NCBI GenBank assembly: GCA_028691175.1
Contig: JAQUZU010000083.1
Location: 1-7,690 of the forward strand
Source of the DNA: Candidatus Kapaibacterium sp.
GTDB lineage: Bacteria; Bacteroidota; Ignavibacteria; Kapaibacteriales; UBA2268
Reading direction: 5' to 3'
Length of the DNA: 7,690 nucleotides
The position numbers and the translations under genes are program-made. The notes under the pieces were generated by a model, which was given only the letters and a program-made list of their open reading frames with translations, searched no databases and was not told where the DNA came from. This document shows, piece by piece, positions 1 to 4,967 of the stretch (its first letter is position 1; every line of letters starts with the position of its first letter).

Positions 1-205
1 TACCGGTCTCAATTTCAAAAAAAGTAATTCCCAAAGCAATGATTTTGCTCTGATACTCCTCCGAAGCCATCTTATTAAGAATAATTAACTTTGAGTCGTT
101 TACAAGGCAAAAACCGCTTTTAAATCTACCGGTTTCTTTTCGGATAATTACACCATTTGTCTTTGCAAACAAGCACAATTGACGATTCAATTCTTCGATT
201 TTCAT
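1..205 (-). CDS. Small conserved hypothetical protein, 3' end cut by window
   Basis: The start codon is at 205-203 and the frame stays open for 68 codons to the left edge, so only the N-terminal part is visible. It begins MKIEELNRQLCLFAKTNG and continues through a segment with GRFKSGFCLVNDSKLIILNK before a helical MASEEYQSKIIALGI stretch. The pattern (short helix, then beta strands around 'F.SGFC.V....LIILNK', then helix) resembles a roughly 90-100 aa conserved hypothetical I recall from Bacteroidetes and related phyla, for which I know no function. Its ATG overlaps the TGA of the upstream membrane protein gene (ATGA, 202-205), so the two are probably translated together from the promoter near 784-813. 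No signal peptide or membrane segment is visible. Confidence 0.75.
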   Translation of the reverse strand, partial: MKIEELNRQLCLFAKTNGVIIRKETGRFKSGFCLVNDSKLIILNKMASEEYQSKIIALGITFFEIETG

Positions 206-774
206 TCGGTCGGCTTCTTGGGTTTGCTAATGAAAATGCCGTTAAGCGGTCTGCAAACAATGAGTATAACTGCAGTCATGCCGGCCAAAATTACCATCGG
301 CTCGAGAATGCTGTATTTCACAAATTTAAAAGTTAAGTAGTCAATTACCAACTGTGCTTCAAAAGTTGCGTCCCACCACGTAACACCTACGGTAAATAAG
401 TAGTCCTGGTAAATCAAAATCAGATTCGGAATAACCGTCAGAAGAAGCATAACAGCCGACATAAACATCCAACCATGCTCTTTCATTGAGCGATGAAACC
501 GACACAACAAATAAATTGTAGCAAGAATTACAAATGCGTATGAAACATCTATGTAGAGTGTCATATTGCTTATTAGGTGAATTGTCTGGTTTTGTGCGCC
601 CAACGAATAATTTTTGAAGATCAGTGTGCCCGGCTGATACAAATCATAAGTTACGAGTGTTCGAATAATCGAACCGCCTAGCCACATAATCATGGCAAAG
701 GCTGCGATCGAGGTTATCAATTTGTCGATTGCTGTAAAACGTGTTTTCATTTTCTTCAACTGCCTATATAACAT
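202..774 (-). CDS. Four-helix integral membrane protein, function unknown
   Basis: A 190-aa ORF with four clear hydrophobic segments at about residues 20-42, 73-91, 102-122 and 155-175, and a short basic tail (SKPKKPTE). I recognise no catalytic motif or family. The first in-frame ATG is at 774, but the likely minus-strand promoter (784-813) would start transcription near 778-779, leaving almost no leader. The second ATG at 750 (MKTRFTAIDK) would have a leader of about 29 nt and is the better start, giving 182 aa. The gene is head-to-head with the KtrA-like gene, but nothing in it resembles the TrkH/KtrB channel pore, so it should not be read as KtrA's missing partner. Its stop overlaps the start of the next minus-strand gene, indicating an operon. 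Confidence 0.85.
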   Translation of the reverse strand: MLYRQLKKMKTRFTAIDKLITSIAAFAMIMWLGGSIIRTLVTYDLYQPGTLIFKNYSLGAQNQTIHLISNMTLYIDVSYAFVILATIYLLCRFHRSMKEHGWMFMSAVMLLLTVIPNLILIYQDYLFTVGVTWWDATFEAQLVIDYLTFKFVKYSILEPMVILAGMTAVILIVCRPLNGIFISKPKKPTE

Positions 775-783
775 TTTAAACTA

Positions 784-813
784 CAAAAATAAGAAATTTC
801 CGCAAGTTTTCAA
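784..813 (-). promoter_or_regulatory. Bacteroidetes-type promoter for the membrane protein operon
   Basis: Read on the minus strand, TTG at 813-811 is followed after 19 nt by TATTTTTG at 791-784, an exact match to the TAnnTTTG -7 element with the usual 19-21 nt spacing. Predicted transcription start is about 778-779. It supports the ATG at 750 over the one at 774. Confidence 0.55.
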
Positions 814-839
814 CAAAACAGACTGATTTTTACTTAAAA

Positions 840-868
840 TTTGCTATTTTAGCAGTTTGTTACATTTG
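840..868 (+). promoter_or_regulatory. Bacteroidetes-type promoter for the ktrA-PD40 operon
   Basis: TTTG at 840-843 and TACATTTG at 861-868, the latter an exact TAnnTTTG -7 element. The 17-nt spacing is slightly shorter than the usual 19-21. Predicted start is about 873-875, giving a leader of only 8-10 nt before the ATG at 883. Confidence 0.5.
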
Positions 869-882
869 AAAAATATACTGTC

Positions 883-1578
883 ATGGCTCAAAAAAAGTTT
901 GCAATTATCGGGCTTGGATATTTCGGAATGAATTTAGCGACTTTCCTCAGCAAGGAGGGAGCCGAGGTGCTTGTTATCGATATAGATCCTAATCGTGTCG
1001 ATATGATTAGCGAAGAAGTTACTCACGCTGTTTGCATGGATTCAACTGATGAGCGAGCATTGAAAAGTCTTGGTTTGAAGGAAATGGATGCCGTAGTGGT
1101 TGCGATTGGCGAAAAATTTGAGAGTTCAATTACTACAACGGCACTTCTACAAGAAATCGGCGTCAAAAAAATATATAATCGCGTTATTTCGCCGATTCAT
1201 GAGCGCTTATTAAATCTAATGGGTGTAGACGAATTGCTTGTTCCGGAGGCAGAGGCCGCCGGACATCTTGCTTCTCGCTTGATGCTTGCGGGCATTTTAT
1301 CGTCATTTGAACTTGCAGAAGACTACGGAATTTTCGAAATTCCGGCTCCACCGGCTTTTGTCGGAAAAACCCTTATGGAGACGAATCTGCGCCAGCTCTA
1401 TAATTTAAACCTGGTTACGCTAAAGCGACAAAAGAAAAGAGGCGGGCTTCGGACACTCGGTAAGCAAGACAAATTGATGGTTCTAGGCGTACCGTCGCCT
1501 GATCTTTCAATAATCGAAGGCGACATCATGGTGATTTTTGGAAAAGAAAAAGACTTGAAATACCTTCTTGAGCAATGA
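883..1578 (+). CDS. ktrA: KtrA/TrkA-family RCK regulator of potassium uptake
   Basis: A 231-aa cytosolic protein with the full two-domain layout of KtrA-type gating subunits (usual length about 220). Residues 4-124 form an RCK_N Rossmann domain: GLGYFG at 10-15 is the GxGxxG nucleotide-binding loop, D33 and D35 lie at the end of the second strand where the ribose of NAD(H) or ATP/ADP is bound, and D53 sits in the CMDSTDE segment. Residues 143-231 form an RCK_C (TrkA-C) domain ending VIFGKEKDLKYLLEQ. Such proteins form octameric rings that open the KtrB/TrkH channel according to ligand. TrkA of E. coli has two such units in tandem; this has one, hence KtrA-like. No channel gene is visible here. 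The stop overlaps the start of the next gene by ATGA. Confidence 0.92.
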   Translation: MAQKKFAIIGLGYFGMNLATFLSKEGAEVLVIDIDPNRVDMISEEVTHAVCMDSTDERALKSLGLKEMDAVVVAIGEKFESSITTTALLQEIGVKKIYNRVISPIHERLLNLMGVDELLVPEAEAAGHLASRLMLAGILSSFELAEDYGIFEIPAPPAFVGKTLMETNLRQLYNLNLVTLKRQKKRGGLRTLGKQDKLMVLGVPSPDLSIIEGDIMVIFGKEKDLKYLLEQ

Positions 1579-3098
1579 GAACAGTATGTATTATCGGTTT
1601 GCTGATGTGCTGGGGAACAGCCTGTTTTGCACAGCAGAATGTCGGAAACGAGACTTTCGGGAGAATTACTGCCATAGAAAACCTCAATTCTGAATCTGAT
1701 GATTATGCTCCATGCTATGACGCTTCTCGTAACTTGCTGTATTTTAACACTGTAAGGGACGGTTATTCGTATTTTTACAGTACGGAACTTAAAGGCGATA
1801 CTTTTGCCTTGCCAACTATCCTCAAAGGCGATATCAACCGCACACGACGCAATCAGGCATATTTGTGTCTGTTAAGTGAGACTCAGGCGATTTATTCCGC
1901 ATATTCGCTAAAAAATGATCGTTCATATTTTAATCTGTTTTCACTTTATAAAAAAAAGGGTGCATGGGGAAGTCCGAAATTGCTCGACAGCATTGCCTCG
2001 TCTGACTTTTCGTCGCAAGCGACTGTCTCGACGTACGGCGACTTTATGATTTTTTCGACTACGCGCGGAACAGAAAATTACGAAACCGATCTCTGGTCGG
2101 CTCGCCGACAGAGCAATGGAACGTGGGGAGAACTTGTCTCTTTGGATGATTTAAACTCACCCGGTAGCGAAATGTCGCCTTTCTTGGCAAGCGATGATAC
2201 GCTGTATTTTGCATCTGACGGCTTGGGAGGAGCCGGAGGCTTTGATATCTTCCGTTCTGTTAAAATTGCAGGAGTGTGGCAGCGACCATTTCCGATTGTT
2301 GATTTGAATACTGAATTTGATGAGTCGGACTTAATTGTCGTTGCCGATTCATTATGTTTTTTTGCCTCAAATCGTCCGGGCGGAAAAGGTGGGTTAGATT
2401 TGTATTCGGCTGTTAAATCGTGCAAGCCGGATATTTTGATAGATGATACCGAATTTGCTCTCTCTCTCAGTTCAACAATTCATTTGGTTAAAATCGAAAA
2501 TAACGTCAGCATATATTATGTGTATGATGAGCAAAATAATAATTTTACGAAATCTGCTAAAAACGAACGCCAATTCTCTCCGGAATATCTCGACTTACAG
2601 TTTATTGCAAAGCCGGCAGGCAGTTTTGCCTATGCAAAAATGGATATTCAACTCGAAGACGGAAAGACGATTGCGTCGCAAAACATCGAAAATTCAACGG
2701 CAGAAATGCGTCTTAAACTCAGCGAACTTTTCGGTTCAATGCCGTCATATAATTCTACGGCAAAAATCGTTACGACAGCGATATGCAAAGCAAATTTTTC
2801 AATTTCTAAAAGCATAGAAATAAATTTCTCGGAACATGAGACGGTAAATAATCGTCCGATTGAGTTTGAAAAATCAGAATTCGGATTGCTTCATATTGGC
2901 AAGGAAGTGCCTGATATTTCGCGTCTTACACGGTTTTTGCATGAAGAATATGCCCGAACAATTTTAGTATGTGAAAATCATTCTCGCGAGGCGGAAGTCA
3001 ATGAGTTGCTTCGCAATCTTGATTTGGAATTTAAAGAAGTGCGTAAGATAGCCCCCAAAAATCCAAACAGCGAATTAATTGAAATATACTTCAATTAA
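1575..3098 (+). CDS. Secreted PD40 (WD40-like) beta-propeller protein
   Basis: 507 aa with an N-terminal signal peptide (hydrophobic residues 4-18, likely cut after A19 in ACFA-QQ). No good lipobox is present: C17 is preceded by GTA. At least four TolB/PD40-type repeats are recognisable at about 45-69, 157-178, 200-228 and 251-279. The last two carry the typical blade sequences FASDGLGGAGGFDIF and FASNRPGGKGGLDLY. Similar propellers occur in Bacteroidetes envelope proteins, often before an OmpA-like peptidoglycan-binding domain. Here residues 290-430 look like beta-rich linker and 435-507 (RFLHEEYARTILVCENH, then NELLRNLDL) loosely recall a degenerate OmpA-like fold, which is inference. It starts inside the stop of ktrA (ATGA), so the two are co-transcribed and probably translationally coupled. 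Confidence 0.9.
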   Translation: MRTVCIIGLLMCWGTACFAQQNVGNETFGRITAIENLNSESDDYAPCYDASRNLLYFNTVRDGYSYFYSTELKGDTFALPTILKGDINRTRRNQAYLCLLSETQAIYSAYSLKNDRSYFNLFSLYKKKGAWGSPKLLDSIASSDFSSQATVSTYGDFMIFSTTRGTENYETDLWSARRQSNGTWGELVSLDDLNSPGSEMSPFLASDDTLYFASDGLGGAGGFDIFRSVKIAGVWQRPFPIVDLNTEFDESDLIVVADSLCFFASNRPGGKGGLDLYSAVKSCKPDILIDDTEFALSLSSTIHLVKIENNVSIYYVYDEQNNNFTKSAKNERQFSPEYLDLQFIAKPAGSFAYAKMDIQLEDGKTIASQNIENSTAEMRLKLSELFGSMPSYNSTAKIVTTAICKANFSISKSIEINFSEHETVNNRPIEFEKSEFGLLHIGKEVPDISRLTRFLHEEYARTILVCENHSREAEVNELLRNLDLEFKEVRKIAPKNPNSELIEIYFN

Positions 3099-3099
3099 T

Positions 3100-3126
3100 A
3101 AAAAAACAGACCAAAGCCTGCTTTTT
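3100..3126 (+). terminator. Weak terminator-like element after the PD40 gene
   Basis: An A-tract and CAG (3107-3109) can pair with CTG (3118-3120) and the following CTTTTT, directly after the stop at 3098. Only three pairs are GC-containing, so it is weak. The symmetric A/T tracts would allow weak function on either strand. Confidence 0.3.
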
Positions 3127-3210
3127 GTGTATCTAGAACCCACTATATATCAATAGTATGTTGCTCTTGGTTTGATACATATAAAAACTAACGATTTTAC
3201 TCTTTTTTGC

Positions 3211-3273
3211 ATGTTTATGTTTTGCATAATTTTTTAAAATAATTTGAAATAATTAATTTGTTTAAGCGTTTAT
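3211..3273 (+). repeat. Leader repeat, copy 1 (direct repeat with 4906-4967)
   Basis: This 63-nt AT-rich stretch matches 4906-4967 at close to 90 percent with one single-base indel. Shared blocks include TTTTGCATAATTTTTT, TTTGAAATAAT and ATTTGTTTAAGCGTTTAT. Both copies lie immediately upstream of a structured non-coding segment on the plus strand. Copy 2 contains an exact -7 promoter element (TATATTTG) whereas copy 1 has TTAATTTG at the same place, so the repeat may act as a promoter. It could also be a site of recombination, because the copies are direct repeats flanking 1.7 kb. Confidence 0.75.
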
Positions 3274-3280
3274 GAATATG

Positions 3281-3419
3281 GTAGTAAGTAATAGGTATAA
3301 TTGCTGTCAGGTTTCATCGGCTGAGGAATAGTCTCTTAAGGTCGATGATCCTCAGTGAATTGTATAACTATTCTATCTTTTCTCTCACTGACATGTTATA
3401 TCTTCTTACTACTTTTTTT
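3281..3419 (+). ncRNA. Putative structured small RNA 1 with nested stems and interleaved core pairings
   Basis: No ORF of note covers this stretch on either strand. Three nested perfect helices close it: GTAGTAAG 3281-3288 with CTTACTAC 3405-3412, TATAA 3296-3300 with TTATA 3396-3400, and TGTCAG 3305-3310 with CTGACA 3388-3393. Seven T residues (3413-3419) follow the closing helix, as at the 3' end of a terminated RNA. Inside, TCATCG 3314-3319 can pair with CGATGA 3343-3348, CTGAGG 3321-3326 with CCTCAG 3350-3355, and GAATAGT 3326-3332 with ACTATTC 3367-3373. These interleave, so they form a pseudoknot or are mutually exclusive states. Transcription would begin near 3270-3280 after the leader repeat. 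I do not recognise an RNA family. Confidence 0.5.
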
Positions 3420-3488
3420 AATACCCCTTGTATAACAGCATATTACCTTCTCTGTTATTATTTAGATAATTTATATTCCAATTAAGAT

Positions 3489-3824
3489 TTATTTGTTATC
3501 TATTTTTACAAAAACTAAATTACTTTTGCGTCCTTTCTTTTTATAAGCTTTGTATGTGTCTGCTATGCACACCCGATCACGTACATACATATCTGTTACA
3601 TTGTATGGGGATCTATAGGTAGCCAGAGCATCAAACATTTTTTCATCGTCGCCATCCTTTTCCCATTGTTCAATTATTTCATCAACTTCATCCATAGCTT
3701 CATCGGTTAAACAGCCGTAACCTTCCTCATCGCGCCCGCACCATTTAGTAGGATCGAATTTATCATTACTTGGTTTTTCTTTGGAACTCGGAACAAAAGG
3801 TTCAAAATCTTCTGCCGGTCTCAT
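3489..3824 (-). CDS. Acidic small protein, paralogue of the 98-aa gene at 4419-4715
   Basis: A 111-aa hydrophilic, strongly acidic protein of unknown family. It begins MRPAEDFEPF and has a DE-rich central helix (TDEAMDEVDEIIEQW) and Cys at 29, 38 and 86. The first 89 residues are about 89 percent identical to the protein at 4419-4715. The last 20 or so differ: here a basic tail, AYKKKGRKSNLVFVKIDNK. The start ATG is preceded by AAAGAGAAACAAC, identical in the paralogue except for the last base, and lies 13 nt after the stop of an ART-like C-terminal remnant. Gene order (possible toxin tail, then a compact acidic protein) and charge fit an immunity or antitoxin-like role, but that is inference; a phage accessory protein is equally possible. 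Downstream, TAGATAA 3463-3469 could pair with TTATCTA 3496-3502 as a weak terminator. Confidence 0.75.
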   Translation of the reverse strand: MRPAEDFEPFVPSSKEKPSNDKFDPTKWCGRDEEGYGCLTDEAMDEVDEIIEQWEKDGDDEKMFDALATYRSPYNVTDMYVRDRVCIADTYKAYKKKGRKSNLVFVKIDNK

Positions 3825-3926
3825 GTTGTTTCTCTTTCTATTTTATTATTTCTATTTCTATTATTGATTTATTTAATTCTTTGTTTGTCTTGTAATTGAC
3901 GGCGCTGTTAATTTTATATTGCATTT
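3556..3926 (-). repeat. Segmental duplication, copy 1 (with 4447-4817)
   Basis: About 370 bp align without a gap to 4447-4817 at a constant offset of 891 bp, with high identity through both coding and intergenic sequence. The duplicated unit holds the 3' end of an ART-like gene, its 13-nt intergenic gap and most of the acidic small gene. Similarity ends abruptly inside both genes, so the boundaries do not follow gene ends. Confidence 0.85.
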
Positions 3927-3942
3927 CTTTTGTCGGAAGCAT
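3838..3942 (-). pseudogene. Remnant of ADP-ribosyltransferase C-terminus, copy 1
   Basis: A 34-codon frame ending at TAG 3840-3838 encodes MLPTKEMQYKINSAVNYK and then a TNKELNKSIIEIEIIK tail. From the YKIN segment onward it aligns with the ART-like tail at 4729-4911 (SVVNYKTDKGLNKSIIEIEI there). Going upstream, similarity stops at about the position of the catalytic QxE motif of the longer copy, and an in-frame TAA (3948-3946) lies two codons before the ATG. What remains is the last strand pair of an ART fold without active-site residues. It is best read as a dead 3' stub carried along with the acidic gene, which starts 13 nt downstream. Confidence 0.6.
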
Positions 3943-3966
3943 GCTTTATATAATTGAGAAAATTAT

Positions 3967-4269
3967 CTACAATTGTTCTTCAATTTCTTTTCCGAATTTT
4001 GCAATTAACATTTTCCTGAGTTTCTTATAGTCTGTCTCGTCTGTTTCGTTGAATAAAGCTTTGTTAATTTTATCGTATTCTTTCTCAAAATGACGTACCC
4101 ATCTTTCTGTATTTTTATTAATCAAAATATATTTAGGAGCACCTATAACACGAATTCTGTCATCATTAAATTCAGGTGTATAAACTTCGTATCCGTTCCA
4201 TGTCCCAATTAGTTCGGCTTTGTGGAACCCTGCTTTGATTGCTTTTTCACTTGCTCTATCTTCCCACAT
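3967..4269 (-). CDS. Uncharacterised 100-aa protein, possibly the main part of a frameshifted gene
   Basis: 100 aa beginning MWEDRASEKAIKAGFHKAEL, with a beta-rich middle (IGTWNGYEVYTPEF, then RVIGAPKYILINKN) and a charged helical C-terminus (WVRHFEKEYDKINKAL to FGKEIEEQL). I recognise no family. An AAGGA Shine-Dalgarno-like site lies 9 nt before the ATG, which supports an independent start. However, the 33-aa frame at 4256-4357 ends 14 nt inside this gene, and a one-base shift in the GATGTGGGAAG context would fuse them into a protein of about 131 aa (ILKESED joined to WEDRASEKA). It sits between the two duplicated ART-tail/acidic-gene units, in the same orientation, and has no second copy in the window. 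Confidence 0.7.
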   Translation of the reverse strand: MWEDRASEKAIKAGFHKAELIGTWNGYEVYTPEFNDDRIRVIGAPKYILINKNTERWVRHFEKEYDKINKALFNETDETDYKKLRKMLIAKFGKEIEEQL

Positions 4270-4357
4270 CTTCAGATTCCTTTAGAATTTGTTCTACAAC
4301 AGTCATATAAACCGGAACTTTGAGGTTATAAGATTTATCTTTTATATTCTCAGTCAT
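4256..4357 (-). CDS. 33-aa ORF overlapping the 100-aa gene (leader peptide or frameshifted N-terminus)
   Basis: Starts at ATG 4357-4355 (MTENIKDKSYNLKVPVYM) and ends at TAG 4258-4256, overlapping the next gene by 14 nt in another frame. Composition and codon use look coding, with an amphipathic helix TVVEQILKESED before the stop. Either it is a short translationally coupled protein or, more likely, the true N-terminus of the 100-aa protein separated by a one-base change. Only a weak AAAGA lies upstream of its ATG. Confidence 0.45.
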   Translation of the reverse strand: MTENIKDKSYNLKVPVYMTVVEQILKESEDVGR

Positions 4358-4406
4358 AAATTATATTCTTTACTATTTTTATAATCTTAGGCTTGTATAG
4401 GGTAAC

Positions 4407-4431
4407 TTGGGGAATATTTTAAACTCCCCAA
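4407..4431 (-). terminator. Perfect 7-bp hairpin at the end of the 98-aa gene
   Basis: TTGGGGA (4407-4413) and TCCCCAA (4425-4431) form a perfect GC-rich stem with an 11-nt loop that contains the TAA stop of the acidic gene. No U-tract follows on the minus strand, so it may be an RNA-stability or Rho-dependent element and not a classical intrinsic terminator. The paralogue lacks it. Confidence 0.35.
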
Positions 4432-4715
4432 TCGCCATTCTTTTTCATGTCTGCTAAACAAACTTGGTCACGTACATACATATCTGTTACATTGTATGGG
4501 GATCTATAAGTAGCCAGTGCATCAAACATTTTTTCATCATCGTCATCTATTAACCACTGTTTAATTATTTCATCAACTTCTTCCATCGCTTCATCTGTTA
4601 AACAGCCATAATCTTCTTCATCGCGTCCGCACCATTTAGACGGATCAAATTTATCATTACTTGGCTTTTCTTTCGAACTCGGAATAAATGGCTCAAAATC
4701 TTCTGCAGGTCTCAT
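4419..4715 (-). CDS. Acidic small protein, paralogue of the 111-aa gene at 3489-3824
   Basis: 98 aa with 26 Asp/Glu against 12 Lys/Arg by my count. The sequence runs MRPAEDFEPFIPSSKEK, then a WCGRDEEDYGC segment with Cys at 29 and 38, a DEAMEEVDEIIKQW helix and the FDALATYRSPYNVTDMYVRD segment shared with its paralogue. The C-terminus after residue 89 is replaced by KKNGDWGV, where the duplicated DNA ends. Family unknown. It begins 13 nt after the stop of the longer ART-like remnant, so it was once the next gene in an operon with it. Such a pairing is typical of toxin-immunity cassettes, but no immunity family is recognised, so the role is inference. Confidence 0.75.
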   Translation of the reverse strand: MRPAEDFEPFIPSSKEKPSNDKFDPSKWCGRDEEDYGCLTDEAMEEVDEIIKQWLIDDDDEKMFDALATYRSPYNVTDMYVRDQVCLADMKKNGDWGV

Positions 4716-4817
4716 TTTGTTTCTCTTTCTATTTTAATATTTCTATTTCTATTATTGATTTATTTAGTCCTTTGTCTGTCTTATAGTTGACGACACTGTT
4801 TATTTTATATTTCATTC
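4447..4817 (-). repeat. Segmental duplication, copy 2 (with 3556-3926)
   Basis: Partner of 3556-3926 at a constant 891-bp offset. This copy keeps more of the ART-like gene upstream of the duplicated part, so it may be nearer the ancestral arrangement. The intergenic stretch 4716-4790 is as well conserved as the coding part, implying a recent duplication. Confidence 0.85.
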
Positions 4818-4911
4818 CCTTGTTTAAAATTAGCTCTCTTTGCTCCTTTGTTCCAAAACCTACTTCCGTGCCGGCGTCGGACGTGCGTGTCCCAAAAAGA
4901 GCCGGATGTTT
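4729..4911 (-). pseudogene. Truncated ADP-ribosyltransferase C-terminal fragment, copy 2
   Basis: A 60-codon open frame without a proper start, bounded upstream by TAA (4914-4912) and ending at TAG 4731-4729. It reads KHPALFGTRTSDAGTEVGFG, then TKEQRELILNKGMKYKI and a beta tail ending IIEIEILK. The block E-Q-R-E-L-I-L-N-K-G-x-K-Y-K-I matches the ARTT-loop signature of ADP-ribosyltransferases of the ART/C3-like clade: Q-x-E, hydrophobic strand, then G-x-K-[FY]. Similar tails occur in phage MuF-linked and polymorphic toxins. The catalytic Glu strand is kept, but the NAD-binding Arg and STS strands are missing, so it cannot be an enzyme alone. The open frame ends within the 62-nt leader repeat (4906-4967), placing the truncation at that boundary. 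The acidic gene starts 13 nt downstream. Confidence 0.6.
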
Positions 4912-4967
4912 TTATTTTGCATAATTTTTTACATTTTTTGAAATAATATATTTGTTTAAGCGTTTAT
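4906..4967 (+). repeat. Leader repeat, copy 2, with a promoter-like core
   Basis: Direct repeat of 3211-3273. It contains TATATTTG at 4947-4954, an exact Bacteroidetes -7 element, predicting transcription from about 4960 into the structured segment that follows. No correctly spaced -33 TTTG is seen: the nearest good one, 4916-4919, is 27 nt away. Its left edge coincides with loss of the ART reading frame. Confidence 0.75.

Noticed and set aside
2078..2425. A 115-aa minus-strand frame and a 124-aa plus-strand frame (2443-2817) inside the PD40 gene
   Set aside because: Both lie wholly inside a well-supported gene, have atypical composition and show no start signals: shadow frames.
3305..3360. 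Similarity of AATAG and TTAAG, together with a P1-loop pseudoknot, to the pistol self-cleaving ribozyme
   Set aside because: The order P1 hairpin, AATAG, variable strand, TTAAG, pseudoknot strand is suggestive. However, no 3' strand complementary to the TCTC segment and no proper P3/cleavage site follow, so an active pistol fold cannot be assembled.
3211..4967. The direct repeats as a CRISPR array or IS terminal repeats
   Set aside because: There are only two copies 1.7 kb apart with genes between, no spacer pattern, no inverted termini and no transposase.
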